From the NCBI GenBank assembly GCA_030831945.1, contig JAURKC010000019.1, positions 79,827 through 143,826 on the forward strand: a stretch of 64,000 nt of DNA, written 5' to 3'. Shown here piece by piece: positions 16,662 to 25,060 of the stretch (position 1 is the stretch's first letter; every line of letters begins with the position of its first letter). The notes under the pieces are model-generated. The model was not told the origin of the DNA. It saw only the letters and a list, made by a program, of their open reading frames with translations, and made no database searches. This DNA is from Ferruginibacter sp. (GTDB lineage Bacteria; Bacteroidota; Bacteroidia; Chitinophagales; Chitinophagaceae). Made by a program: the position numbers and the translations under genes.

Positions 16662-17693
16662 CTACTCCTGCCAAACAGATACTCCTTCACTGCAATTGGC
16701 GCAGATGTCAATATTTTTTCTGCTTTTCATCAATTCAGATCGAAACTGTTTATAGTTATCATTTTTCCAAACCTCTTTAAACGACTGTAATTTTAAATTT
16801 CCTAATTGGTGGGTTGCATCTTTATCAAAGCAACAAGGAACCACCAAACCATCCCAAGTAATTACATTGGCGTGCTGCATTTTCCAACAACGATTAGCTA
16901 GTTTATTTTTAGCAGCATAACTACCGTCCATATTTTTTTTATACCGACTATATTTATCAATAGAGGGTATTAAGTTATTGGGATCCGTTTGATAATCATA
17001 TACTTGGGCGGTTTTAAACCTTACCTCATCTACACCAATTTCTTTTGCGATTTTTTTTATGTCTTCTATTTGGTGTTCGTTATGCTTCACTACCAAAAAT
17101 TGAAAAAACACAAACGGCGTTTTACTATTCAATTCCTTTTTCCATTTAACAATATTTTTTGCGCCCTCTATCACCTTATCAATATTTCCACCAATCCTGT
17201 ATTGTTTATATACATCCTGTGTTGTTCCATCAATAGAAATAATTAACCTGTCTAATCCGCTTTCTATTGTTTTCTTAGCCGCTTCGTCTGTTAAATAGTG
17301 CGCATTGGTAGAAGTTGCCGTGTAAATTCCTTTGTCACTGGCATATTTCACCATCTCCAAAAAGTCAGGATTTAAATAGGGCTCCCCTTGAAAATAAAAA
17401 ATTAGATAAATTAACTCATGGTGAATTTCATCAATGGTCCGAGTAAAAAAATTCTTTTCTAACATTCCAATAGGGCGCGAAAAGGCTCTTAAACCACTTG
17501 GACACTCAGGACAACGAAGATTACAACTGGTGGTAGGCTCAAATGAAATTGAAACAGGATAGCCCCATTGAATAGGCTTATTCAACCACCTGCTTAAATA
17601 AAAACTAGAAAGAACTTGAATGCCATTCCAGGCTCTTTTTATAGAAAGTTTGCTTATAAGATTGATGCTGTCGTTCCAGTTAAAATTAGGCAT
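16662..17693 (-). CDS. Radical SAM protein with SPASM-type C-terminus
   Basis: The 343-residue protein has the radical-SAM CxxxCxxC cluster motif at Cys57, Cys61 and Cys64 in TSCNLRCPECPSG, a partial barrel (FYFQGEPYLNP, TATSTNAHYLT, LIISIDGTTQDVY), and a C-terminal cysteine-rich SPASM/twitch region (NRCWKMQHANV, VVPCCFDKD, ICANCSEGV) that would bind extra Fe-S cluster(s). SPASM proteins modify peptides or act as anaerobic maturases; no small precursor-peptide gene is visible beside it, so the substrate is open. A promoter motif ends six bases before the ATG. Confidence 0.87.
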   Translation of the reverse strand: MPNFNWNDSINLISKLSIKRAWNGIQVLSSFYLSRWLNKPIQWGYPVSISFEPTTSCNLRCPECPSGLRAFSRPIGMLEKNFFTRTIDEIHHELIYLIFYFQGEPYLNPDFLEMVKYASDKGIYTATSTNAHYLTDEAAKKTIESGLDRLIISIDGTTQDVYKQYRIGGNIDKVIEGAKNIVKWKKELNSKTPFVFFQFLVVKHNEHQIEDIKKIAKEIGVDEVRFKTAQVYDYQTDPNNLIPSIDKYSRYKKNMDGSYAAKNKLANRCWKMQHANVITWDGLVVPCCFDKDATHQLGNLKLQSFKEVWKNDNYKQFRSELMKSRKNIDICANCSEGVSVWQE

Positions 17694-17698
17694 GATTA

Positions 17699-17706
17699 CA
17701 AAATTA
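17699..17706 (-). promoter_or_regulatory. -7 promoter element abutting the radical SAM gene
   Basis: TAATTTTG on the minus strand ends five bases before the ATG at 17693, which would make the mRNA leaderless or nearly so. Confidence 0.42.
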
Positions 17707-17910
17707 GCGTTCCCAATGATAAGTGCAGCAATTTTTTAGTTTTAGTTAATTTATCTAGATAAGTTACTGTGGTTGATCATTGGAAACCTCTTGCCCCTTT
17801 TCTTTATAATTTTCATTGTATAAAATAAAATGTATACATCAAATCATCTATCTTTAAACATGATTTTACCAATTTGTTTTTACCCAATTTTATAAAAATT
17901 TTATTGAGCA

Positions 17911-18141
17911 ATGGAAGAGGATGTAAAAGAATTTTTGATTAAAATAGTTCAATCCATTTCAATGGGACTTGTTTGGCTTCTGGCCAACATGAGCATCGGC
18001 ATTTACTTTGGATTTGCTTTTTTTGAAGGTCGTCCTTCATTAGGAAATTATATTTATTACGCTGTATTTATACTGACGCTCATTGCCCTAATTAATTATT
18101 TACGAAAAAAATGGAAAGGGTGGGAGGAAATTAATTATTAA
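17911..18141 (+). CDS. Small two-helix membrane protein of unknown function
   Basis: A 76-residue protein with two hydrophobic helices (ISMGLVWLLANMSIGIYFGFAF and YIYYAVFILTLIALINYL) joined by a short EGRPSLG loop, an acidic N-terminus (MEEDVKEFL) and a basic C-terminus (RKKWKGWEE). The coding pattern is convincing and I have the impression of similar small proteins in Bacteroidota, but I cannot name a family. It is alone on the plus strand, and its stop is 12 bases from the convergent gene's stop. Confidence 0.6.
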   Translation: MEEDVKEFLIKIVQSISMGLVWLLANMSIGIYFGFAFFEGRPSLGNYIYYAVFILTLIALINYLRKKWKGWEEINY

Positions 18142-18153
18142 TAGGGTGCCACG

Positions 18154-18582
18154 CTAACTAGTATGATCAACTATTATAATCCATTTGTTAGCAACCTTAC
18201 GAAATAAAAGCGAAAATAGACCGCCAACGTCTCCAATACTTCTAGTTAAATGCCATTTGCCTACCACGAAAAAATGGGTAGGCGACAACCTTTTTACCTC
18301 TAGCAATTCGAACTTTAGCTTGCCCATTGCTGCTTTATCAGGATAGTTTTTATGGTAGTTTTCTAGCGTTTTTTGCCATCCATAGGTTACTCCTGATTTG
18401 CCAATAAACATAAGCGAATCGCTTTTCCAATAGGATTCCATAAAAGCAGGAATATTTCCTTTATTCCATTCTTGTGTTTGGAAATCCAATAAAGCTCTTA
18501 CCTCTTTTTCGTCTTTATCTTGACTAAACAAGGACGTTGCTGAAAAAATATACACCAATATTAATAAGAATGCTTTTCTCAT
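18154..18582 (-). CDS. Exported SnoaL/DUF4440-like (NTF2-fold) protein
   Basis: A 142-residue protein with a signal peptide (RKAFLLILVYIFSATSLFSQ) and a single small NTF2-like domain: EVRALLDFQTQEWNKGNIPAFMESYWKSDSLMFIGKSGVTYGW is the standard opening of DUF4440/SnoaL-like proteins, ending with strands HFFVVGKWHL and KWIIIVDHTS. These act as small-molecule binding or isomerase domains, and in Bacteroidota the exported versions are uncharacterised. No catalytic residue can be assigned. It is downstream of merC on the same strand with a 57-base gap, so it may be read from the same transcript. Confidence 0.75.
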   Translation of the reverse strand: MRKAFLLILVYIFSATSLFSQDKDEKEVRALLDFQTQEWNKGNIPAFMESYWKSDSLMFIGKSGVTYGWQKTLENYHKNYPDKAAMGKLKFELLEVKRLSPTHFFVVGKWHLTRSIGDVGGLFSLLFRKVANKWIIIVDHTS

Positions 18583-18639
18583 AAAGAAATTTTTATTTAC
18601 AAGATAATCAATAAACGGTAATTTTTATTGGTACACTTT

Positions 18640-19029
18640 CTAGTGCTGATGATGGGGAGAAGAACAGTTGGTGCGGTGACACAAACGATAATTATAATAA
18701 TGTGCACTAATAATTAAAGGAACTGCCACTACCAAAAACCAGTTTTCCAAAGAATGAAAAAACTGTTTAAATACAAGTAATAGAAAGCCAATACAAAAAA
18801 TTAAAACGGGCACTAGAGAATGGTGGTGTTTTACATATCCATGAAACAAAGAATAAGACCCTACTATAAAAGCCAATATAATCATGCCCCATTCAAAGAC
18901 AGAATTATGGACGATATTAATACCAAATACGGGTAAGGTAGAAACCAATACGGGTAACAATGCGCAGTGAATAGCACACAACACAGAGGTTGCAATCCCC
19001 ATCATATCCCAGTTGATTTTTGTATTCAT
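18640..19029 (-). CDS. MerC-domain membrane protein
   Basis: A small protein of about 129 residues with four hydrophobic helices and the MerC hallmark near the first helix, IATSVLCAIHCALLPVL, where Cys and His-Cys sit in the membrane. MerC was named for mercury uptake, but Bacteroidota homologues sit beside Fur-type regulators and are probably general metal handlers. The C-terminus is His- and Cys-rich (CHRTNCSSPHHQH), suitable for metal binding. I start at ATG 19029 (MNTKINWDMMG), because the longer TTG start at 19071 would overlap both the promoter motif at 19041-19048 and the operator at 19055-19071. Confidence 0.82.
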   Translation of the reverse strand: MNTKINWDMMGIATSVLCAIHCALLPVLVSTLPVFGINIVHNSVFEWGMIILAFIVGSYSLFHGYVKHHHSLVPVLIFCIGFLLLVFKQFFHSLENWFLVVAVPLIISAHYYNYRLCHRTNCSSPHHQH

Positions 19030-19040
19030 CGTAAGAAATA

Positions 19041-19048
19041 CAAAAGTA
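19041..19048 (-). promoter_or_regulatory. -7 promoter element for merC
   Basis: TACTTTTG on the minus strand, 11 bases upstream of the chosen merC ATG. The palindrome at 19055-19071 begins six bases further upstream and would cover the region of its -33 element. Confidence 0.5.
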
Positions 19049-19054
19049 CTAAAT

Positions 19055-19071
19055 TTGCAATAATGTTGCAA
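19055..19071. promoter_or_regulatory. Palindromic operator candidate (TTGCAA-N5-TTGCAA) between merC and SCO1-fur
   Basis: TTGCAATAATGTTGCAA is a perfect 6-bp inverted repeat around five bases, in the divergent promoter region of merC and SCO1-fur. It lies between the two -7 motifs, over the expected merC -33 region and just upstream of the SCO1 promoter. That is where a repressor such as the Fur-family protein encoded at 19843-20268 could control both directions. Binding by that protein is inference. Confidence 0.55.
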
Positions 19072-19109
19072 CTTTTATATTGCAGGGTATTTAGCATCTT
19101 GTTTGATTG

Positions 19110-19117
19110 TAACTTTG
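19110..19117 (+). promoter_or_regulatory. -7 promoter element for SCO1-fur
   Basis: TAACTTTG matches TAnnTTTG and lies 15 bases upstream of the ATG at 19133. It rules out the in-frame TTG at 19103 as the start. Confidence 0.5.
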
Positions 19118-19132
19118 AGTAAACTTTATAAT

Positions 19133-19843
19133 ATGGGCAAAAAATGGCATTGGTACGTAGGTTTTTTTATTCTTTTGTTTGGGGCTTATTTTTTATACTT
19201 TTTTTCTCAAGACGATTTTTCACAATCGAATCTTCCAATAATCAATAATAATATCCAGCCCTTTTCATTTACCAATCAAAACGGAAAAGTGCTAACGGAA
19301 AGAGATATAGAAGGAAAGGTTTTTGTGGCAGAATTTTTCTTTACTACCTGCAAAGGAATTTGTCCCAAAATGAATGCAAACATGAGAAGGGTGTTTGATA
19401 GTTATAAAAACGATAGCAGCTTTATGATTCTATCGCACACCTGTATGCCAGAAACAGATTCGGTACCCTTGCTAAAAAAATATGAACAGCGAATGTTAAA
19501 TGGGGCGCTTGTACAAAATGAAGACGGCTCTTATAAAATTACATATGACTCAACCAGCACTAGTTTGCAAAGCTCAGAGAATGTGAAATGGAATTTTGTT
19601 ACAGGAGACAAGTCCTCTTTATACAAAATGGCGCGTCAGAGTTATCTGATTGACAATAATAAGCCAGATTCAACCACTAACATTGCAGATCAGTTTATTC
19701 ATACACAGTTTTTTGCATTAGTAGATAAACAAGCTAGGGTAAGGGGTGTCTATGATGGACTGAAAGAAGATGAAGTTCAAAAATTATTGAAGGATATCAC
19801 TGCCTTATTAAAAGAAAAATACCAAAGTAGAAGCCTCAATTAA
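19133..19843 (+). CDS. SCO1/SenC-family copper chaperone-like protein
   Basis: A 236-residue membrane-anchored thioredoxin-fold protein. One N-terminal helix (WYVGFFILLFGAYFLYFF) is followed by the periplasmic SCO domain: PFSFTNQNGKVLTERDIEGK, FTTCKGICPKM with the copper ligands Cys73 and Cys77, SHTCMPETDSVPLL, and His190 in FIHTQFFALVD. SCO proteins deliver copper to cytochrome c oxidase CuA or reduce it. A sizeable insertion follows the NGALVQNEDGSYKI region compared with short bacterial SCO proteins. Its TAA stop overlaps the ATG of the fur-like gene (TAATG), so the two are translationally coupled; merC is divergent. Confidence 0.88.
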   Translation: MGKKWHWYVGFFILLFGAYFLYFFSQDDFSQSNLPIINNNIQPFSFTNQNGKVLTERDIEGKVFVAEFFFTTCKGICPKMNANMRRVFDSYKNDSSFMILSHTCMPETDSVPLLKKYEQRMLNGALVQNEDGSYKITYDSTSTSLQSSENVKWNFVTGDKSSLYKMARQSYLIDNNKPDSTTNIADQFIHTQFFALVDKQARVRGVYDGLKEDEVQKLLKDITALLKEKYQSRSLN

Positions 19844-20268
19844 TGGATCAACAGTTTACAATGACCGACGACATTCTTAAAAGAAATAAACTCAGCGTTA
19901 CGGACGGACGAAAAAAAATCCTAGGGCTTTTTTTAGCGCGCGATGGGGCATTGGCTCATGCTGATATTGAAAAGTTCACAGGAGAAATGTTTGATAGAGT
20001 GACTGTTTACAGAACTTTACAAACTTTTGTAGAAAAAGGAATTGTCCATCTTATTCCCACCACCGACAACTCCATCTTATACGCTTTATGCAAAGAAAAC
20101 TGTGAGGAGGGTCATCACCATGATAACCATGTGCATTTCATTTGTGATGTATGTACTAAAACAATTTGTTTGGACGATGTAACCATTCCCAAGGTTAAAC
20201 TTCCCAAGGGTTTTACTCCTAATCACTCAGAGATGATGGTAAATGGGGTTTGCTCAGACTGTAAATAA
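19843..20268 (+). CDS. Fur-family metal-responsive transcriptional repressor
   Basis: A 141-residue Fur/Zur/PerR-type regulator. The winged helix is at residues 10-80 (RKKILGLFLARDGALAHADI, then FDRVTVYRTLQTFVEKGIVH as the recognition helix). It carries two structural-zinc pairs, Cys101-Cys104 (CDVC) and Cys137-Cys140 (CSDC), and a His-rich regulatory site HHHDNHVHF (91-99). The mix cannot separate Fur from Zur by eye; zinc is favoured weakly by the MerC neighbour, and copper by the SCO neighbour. It is coupled to SCO1 by a one-base overlap, and the divergent merC promoter has a palindromic operator it may bind. Confidence 0.9.
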   Translation: MDQQFTMTDDILKRNKLSVTDGRKKILGLFLARDGALAHADIEKFTGEMFDRVTVYRTLQTFVEKGIVHLIPTTDNSILYALCKENCEEGHHHDNHVHFICDVCTKTICLDDVTIPKVKLPKGFTPNHSEMMVNGVCSDCK

Positions 20269-20345
20269 TTAAGCCCTTAGTTTATTTTCTAAATTCTCCA
20301 ATACTTTAAAAGTATTAATGGCTAAAGGTTTCAGAATACAAAACC

Positions 20346-21710
20346 TTAGCTTCGCAAATGATAAGCCTTTGGCTGAGTAAAAACACGCAAGCCCACTAAA
20401 GACAAAGTGCTTCCAAAACCACTATGCTTTCTTCCGCTCCAAGGCAATGCTGCACTTACACGATCACAACAATTCCAATAAACGGTTCCTGCATTCAGCT
20501 GGCTTTGAAGAACTAATGCCCTCTCTTCATTATTGCAATAAACCGAAGCCGTAAGTCCATATTGCGTATCATTCATTAAAGTCACCGCAGTTGCATCGCC
20601 TGTTACTTTCATGATGCCAATGATTGGTCCAAATGATTCTTCTTTCATCACGTCCATCTCATGGGTAACATTAACTAAAACAGTTGGCTCAAAATAATTT
20701 CCCGCACCTTGTATTGGTTTTCCTCCGCACAAAACAACAGCACCTTTTGATACCGCATCTTGCACTTGGTTGGCTAAAAATGCAGCCTGCTCCTTTCTCG
20801 TTAACGCACCTACATAAACCCCTTCTGATAAAGGATTTCCAATAGTATACGATTGTACTTCTTTTACAAAAGCTGCTACATAATCATCATATACTTTTTC
20901 GTGAACATAAATTCTCTCTACAGAACAACAACTTTGGCCATTATTATAAAAAGCGCCATCCGCTGTATTCGCAGCAATTGTTGAAATGTCTGTAACATCA
21001 TCCGTAACATACAATGGGTCCTTTCCTCCCAATTCAAGTCCACAAGGTTTCATTTTTTTACTCACTCGCTCATATATATATTTACCAGTTGCATAAGATC
21101 CGGTGAAAAAATAGCCGTCTAGATCTGCTGCTAATAAAATCTCTCCCACCTCTTTTGCACCGACAGCAATTTGAAAAACATTTTCTGGTACGCCTGCTGC
21201 ATGTAAATATTTTTCTATTTCCAAACCCGTTAAGGTAGACAATTCAGAGGGCTTATAAATTACCGCATTGCCCGCCAATAATGCAGGAACAAAAACATTC
21301 GTGCCTACTAAATAGGGATAGTTCCATGCAGAAATATTGCACACTACTCCTAACGGTTCATAAACAATTTTTTCGCGGGTGGCTCCTGTTTTAACCATCC
21401 ATTCGTCTTGTAATGATTGCTCAGCGTTTGTAGTAAGCCATTCTATTCTTGCACAAGCACCATTCACTTCGTTTTTAGATTGTTGTAAAGGCTTCCCTAC
21501 TTCGCTAGTTAATACGGATGCACAAGCATCAAGATTAGTTTGTAACAACTCGGCAAAACGGCGAATGATCGCGACCCTTTCACTCAAGGAAACTTTTGCC
21601 CAATTTTTTTGTCCCTCACGCAAGTTGGTTAATTTGTTCGCGATAGTTTTTTGATCATCGACGCTAACAGTAGTAATAATTTCCTGGGTCGCGGGATTGA
21701 CAATATTCAT
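20346..21710 (-). CDS. Aldehyde dehydrogenase (NAD(P)-dependent), last gene of the gamma-glutamylation cluster
   Basis: A 454-residue ALDH-superfamily enzyme. The catalytic Cys261 is in NNGQSCCSVERIYV, the general base Glu226 in GLELGGKDP, and Asn130 in ISAWNYPY; FTGSYATGK is the cofactor loop. It is close in length to succinate-semialdehyde-type enzymes. In this cluster it would oxidise the gamma-glutamylamino-aldehyde to the acid (the PuuC step). A promoter motif lies in the 69-base gap before it, so it can also be transcribed separately from the upstream genes. Substrate is inferred from context only. Confidence 0.88.
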   Translation of the reverse strand: MNIVNPATQEIITTVSVDDQKTIANKLTNLREGQKNWAKVSLSERVAIIRRFAELLQTNLDACASVLTSEVGKPLQQSKNEVNGACARIEWLTTNAEQSLQDEWMVKTGATREKIVYEPLGVVCNISAWNYPYLVGTNVFVPALLAGNAVIYKPSELSTLTGLEIEKYLHAAGVPENVFQIAVGAKEVGEILLAADLDGYFFTGSYATGKYIYERVSKKMKPCGLELGGKDPLYVTDDVTDISTIAANTADGAFYNNGQSCCSVERIYVHEKVYDDYVAAFVKEVQSYTIGNPLSEGVYVGALTRKEQAAFLANQVQDAVSKGAVVLCGGKPIQGAGNYFEPTVLVNVTHEMDVMKEESFGPIIGIMKVTGDATAVTLMNDTQYGLTASVYCNNEERALVLQSQLNAGTVYWNCCDRVSAALPWSGRKHSGFGSTLSLVGLRVFTQPKAYHLRS

Positions 21711-21759
21711 TCTTCCTTTTTTAAGTTTTTAAATTTTTTTTCTGGTCGTTTTTAAAAAA

Positions 21760-21767
21760 CAAATGTA
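21760..21767 (-). promoter_or_regulatory. Possible internal -7 promoter element ahead of the aldehyde dehydrogenase
   Basis: TACATTTG on the minus strand matches TAnnTTTG, 49 bases upstream of the ALDH ATG and immediately after the amidohydrolase stop. Confidence 0.4.
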
Positions 21768-21779
21768 TTGTTCACCATT

Positions 21780-22493
21780 TTACCCACTATACTTTTGCGC
21801 CTCCAATAAAAACCAATCGCGGATATTTTTAGAAAGGGGGTTTTGTTCTTTATTTTTAATCCGCTCTGGATGCCATTGAACACAAATCATTGGCGAGCGA
21901 TTTTGTTTTTCTTTCCACTCAACACCTTCTACTATTTCATCTGTCCGTGAAATACAATTTACCACCAATGATTCAGCAAGCCTATTGATACTTTGATGAT
22001 GTGCACTATTAATTTCTCCCTCGTCAACCTTTGTTATGCTTTGCAATAGCGTTTCCCTCAACAACCGAACTGGATGAACATGGTCTACTCCATCTTTTGA
22101 GCGATGGTTCGGTTTTCCTGTCGCCTCAATATCGTTTACCAAAGTTCCGCCTAATGCTACATTTACCACCTGTAATCCTCTACAAACACCAAGAATAGGA
22201 ATTCTTTTTTGTTCTGCAGCATGAAACAAATCAAATTCGAACTGATCTCGTTTTCGATTCCATTCAACCGGCTGATTCGGATAATTTGAAAGGCCTGGCT
22301 CGTAATAAAAAGGATCTATGTCAACGCCGCCGCTTAATAAAAGTCCGTGACATTTATTAAGTTCCTCTATATTTTGGTGTTCCCAATTAAGCGCTACAAT
22401 TTGGATGGCAGAATTTTCTCCAAGAATCCATGCTGGATAATTAGGATATTTTGTTTCTGAAAAACTAATGCCAATGATAATAGGTGTAGACAA
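21780..22493 (-). CDS. Class-I glutamine-amidotransferase-like gamma-glutamyl hydrolase (PuuD-like)
   Basis: A 237-residue peptidase-C26 type enzyme. The catalytic triad is Cys104 in ILGVCRGLQVVN, and His208 and Glu210 in VQWHPERI; GLLLSGGVDIDP forms the oxyanion strand. This is the PuuD/gamma-Glu-GABA hydrolase subgroup, which splits gamma-glutamyl amides into glutamate and an amino acid. It is only 3 bases downstream of the alcohol dehydrogenase stop, so tightly coupled. In the proposed pathway it releases the end product (for example glycine if the substrate is ethanolamine) and recycles glutamate. Confidence 0.86.
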   Translation of the reverse strand: MSTPIIIGISFSETKYPNYPAWILGENSAIQIVALNWEHQNIEELNKCHGLLLSGGVDIDPFYYEPGLSNYPNQPVEWNRKRDQFEFDLFHAAEQKRIPILGVCRGLQVVNVALGGTLVNDIEATGKPNHRSKDGVDHVHPVRLLRETLLQSITKVDEGEINSAHHQSINRLAESLVVNCISRTDEIVEGVEWKEKQNRSPMICVQWHPERIKNKEQNPLSKNIRDWFLLEAQKYSG

Positions 22494-22496
22494 AAT

Positions 22497-23636
22497 TTAT
22501 AAAGCAGTTTCGTATAATAATTTAAAGTTTTCCCTGCTCACAGGCTTAGGATTATTAGGATGTGCAAAATCTGCAAATGCAAGGTCTGCCAAAGTATCTA
22601 GGTGTTCTGGTTTTACTCCGATGCCGCTTAGTTTTTTTGGAATACCTAACCTATCATTTAAATCAAACAAATAATCTACCACGCCTTGTCCTGTTTCATT
22701 TTTTATGCCCAGCGCTTTTGCCATACGCACAAATTTTTCTTCGAAGCCTTCTATATTAAACTGCATGCCATACGGAAGGTTAACTGCATTAGCAAGGCCA
22801 TGGTGGGTATCTAACAAACTAGAAAGCGGATGCGCTAAAGAGTGAACAACTCCTAGACCTTTTTGAAACGCTATTGCACCCATCATTGACGCCAACAACA
22901 TATTGGAGCGAGATTCAATAGTAGGATTTTTAACGGCGTCTTCAATAGAAGTTGCTATCAATCGAATGCCCTCCAATGCAATGCCATCACAAATTGGATG
23001 ATAGTTTTTTGCAATAAAGGCTTCCATATTATGAGTCAACGCATCCATTCCCGTAGCCGCTGTAATAAATGGTGGTAAATCCATTGTTAAAAGGGGATCT
23101 GCAAAAACAATCTTTGCAAGCAATTTAGGAGAGAAAAGAATTTTTTTCTGATGCGTTTCATCATCAGAAATAATTGCAGAGCGGCCTACTTCACTTCCCG
23201 TTCCTGCTGTGGTAGGGATGGTAATAAATGGTGGCACTTCGTTGGTAACATATACATCTCCGCCGATTAAATCATCGTATTTAAATAAATCTTCGCGGTG
23301 ATTAATACGCAACAAAATTGCTCTTGCCACATCAATTGCAGCACCGCCGCCAATACCAATAATACAATCACAATTAGCTGCATCATACACATCGGTACCC
23401 TTGTAAACATCACTTTTTACAGGGTTTTTATGAATATCAAAAAAAACTGTTGCCTGTACTCCATTTGCAGTAAGGCCCGCAACAATTTCTTTAAAAAAAT
23501 TTAAGCCTGCAATCGTTGGATCGGTTGCAATCAGCGGTTTTTTTAACTGATTATTTTTTAAATACGCTGGCAACTCTGATACTGCACCCGCACCAAATCG
23601 AATGGTCGTAGGAAAATTAAATTGAACAATTGACAT
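22497..23636 (-). CDS. Iron-containing alcohol dehydrogenase
   Basis: A 379-residue group III (Fe-dependent) alcohol dehydrogenase. The nucleotide loop is GIGGGAAIDVARA (94-106), and the metal ligands are Asp198 and His202 (GMDALTHNMEAF), His265 (GLGVVHSLAHPL) and His279 (LDTHHGLANAV). PTTAGTGSEVGRSA is the second conserved block. Closest in character to FucO/YiaY-like enzymes. Its position between the glutamine-synthetase-like ligase and the gamma-glutamyl hydrolase is unusual: classic Puu pathways have the amine oxidase PuuB here. An alcohol oxidation step implies an amino-alcohol substrate. Cytoplasmic. Confidence 0.9.
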   Translation of the reverse strand: MSIVQFNFPTTIRFGAGAVSELPAYLKNNQLKKPLIATDPTIAGLNFFKEIVAGLTANGVQATVFFDIHKNPVKSDVYKGTDVYDAANCDCIIGIGGGAAIDVARAILLRINHREDLFKYDDLIGGDVYVTNEVPPFITIPTTAGTGSEVGRSAIISDDETHQKKILFSPKLLAKIVFADPLLTMDLPPFITAATGMDALTHNMEAFIAKNYHPICDGIALEGIRLIATSIEDAVKNPTIESRSNMLLASMMGAIAFQKGLGVVHSLAHPLSSLLDTHHGLANAVNLPYGMQFNIEGFEEKFVRMAKALGIKNETGQGVVDYLFDLNDRLGIPKKLSGIGVKPEHLDTLADLAFADFAHPNNPKPVSRENFKLLYETAL

Positions 23637-23710
23637 CTAGAATAAAAATATTAATAGTAAAAAATGTTTTTTATAAACGATTTATAAATTCGTTGTTAAA
23701 ATAGTTAGCA

Positions 23711-25060
23711 TCAAATGATTTCGAAATATCTTTTTGTTTCCCAGTCCGTTACCACTTTTGCAAACTGACGAACTTCCCAATCACGCGTCTGTGTAAAATG
23801 TTGAACGAACGTTTCTCCAAAAATTTCTTTCGCTACCGGAGAGTTTTTCATTGCATGGTTCGCCTCTTCTAAACTCTTAGGAAATCTTCCATGAGTTTCA
23901 TCTTTATATCCATTGCCTTCTGTAGGTGGTTGCAAAGTCAATTTGTTTTTAATACCATATAAACCCGAAGCCAAACAAGCAGACAAAGCCAAATAAGGGT
24001 TGGTATCACTGCCGACCACCCTTGTTTCTAAACGACAAGATTTGCTGCCGCCTGTTAATGTGCGCAGCGCAACGGTTCTATTATCACCACCCCAAGTTAC
24101 TGTGGTAGGCGCCCAGGCACCTTCTACCAAGCGCTTATAAGAATTAATGGTAGGTGCTACCATTGGTAAAATATGAGGCAAACAATAAAGTTGACCTGCA
24201 ATATATTGCTGCATTATTTTACTCATTTGATTGGGCTGAGTGGCATCATGAAATAAATTGATACTGCCATTCCAAAGCGACTGATGAACATGGCCGCTAC
24301 AGCCTGGTAAATTTTCATTGATCTTGGCCATAAAACTAGCCAAGATACCGTGTTTATAACCAATCTCTTTTACTGCGGTCTTAAACAGCACCGCATTGTC
24401 AGCGGCCATTAAGGCATCGCTATAAGTAATAGCGGCCTCATATACTCCAGGCCCTGTTTCTGTATGAATACCCTCTAGTGGTATGTCAAAGTTTTTAAGC
24501 TGATCAAAAAGTGCAGAGAAAAAATCATTTCTTTCGCTGCTTCTTAAAATTGAATAGCCAAACATTCCCGGCGTTAAAGGAGTCAGGTTTTTGCCGTCTT
24601 TATCAGCGAAACTTTTAGACGTTTCTGCAAAATTGAACCACTCAAACTCTTGAGCGAATTTTGCTTCATAACTCAGGTTGGTCGCTTCGCCTATAATTTT
24701 TTTAAGTAATTGACGAGGACAAACTTCAAGCGGATTGCCTGCATCATCAATAAATTCACCCAAAAAAAAGGGCAGGTCGTTTTCCCATGGAATTTTTCGA
24801 AAACTATTCAAGCTCAATTTTACTTTTGCATCAGGATAACCCGTGTGCCAGCCTGTATAGCTACTGTTATCATAAGCCTGGTCGGCCATATCCCAACCAA
24901 AGATTACTGCACAAAATCCTAGCTCACTTTGGGCAACAGATAAAAACTTTTCACTCGAAATATATTTTCCGCGAAGGACGCCATCAATATCTGCTACTGC
25001 AATTTTTACCCTACCAGAGGGGTGCCTGCTAACATAATCTACAATTTCTTCGTTACTCAT
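23711..25060 (-). CDS. Glutamine synthetase-like gamma-glutamyl-amine ligase (PuuA/GlnA4-type)
   Basis: A 449-residue GS-fold enzyme. It has the N-terminal beta-grasp domain (VKIAVADIDGVLRGKYIS, 18-35) and the catalytic domain with EFEWF (138-142), HTETGPGVYE (199-208), SGHVHQSLW (255-263), KRLVEGAWAP and NRTVALR (327-333). In place of the ammonia-site DGSS loop of true glutamine synthetases it reads FGWDMADQAYD, as in PuuA-type ligases that use amines rather than ammonia. The permease gene overlaps it by four bases (ATGA). Predicted reaction: glutamate plus amine plus ATP gives a gamma-glutamyl amide. Which amine is not visible in sequence. Confidence 0.85.
   Translation of the reverse strand: MSNEEIVDYVSRHPSGRVKIAVADIDGVLRGKYISSEKFLSVAQSELGFCAVIFGWDMADQAYDNSSYTGWHTGYPDAKVKLSLNSFRKIPWENDLPFFLGEFIDDAGNPLEVCPRQLLKKIIGEATNLSYEAKFAQEFEWFNFAETSKSFADKDGKNLTPLTPGMFGYSILRSSERNDFFSALFDQLKNFDIPLEGIHTETGPGVYEAAITYSDALMAADNAVLFKTAVKEIGYKHGILASFMAKINENLPGCSGHVHQSLWNGSINLFHDATQPNQMSKIMQQYIAGQLYCLPHILPMVAPTINSYKRLVEGAWAPTTVTWGGDNRTVALRTLTGGSKSCRLETRVVGSDTNPYLALSACLASGLYGIKNKLTLQPPTEGNGYKDETHGRFPKSLEEANHAMKNSPVAKEIFGETFVQHFTQTRDWEVRQFAKVVTDWETKRYFEII

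Noticed and set aside
17751..17762. Perfect palindrome TTATCTAGATAA upstream of the small membrane protein
   Set aside because: Short and AT-rich; such palindromes are expected by chance and no partner site was seen.
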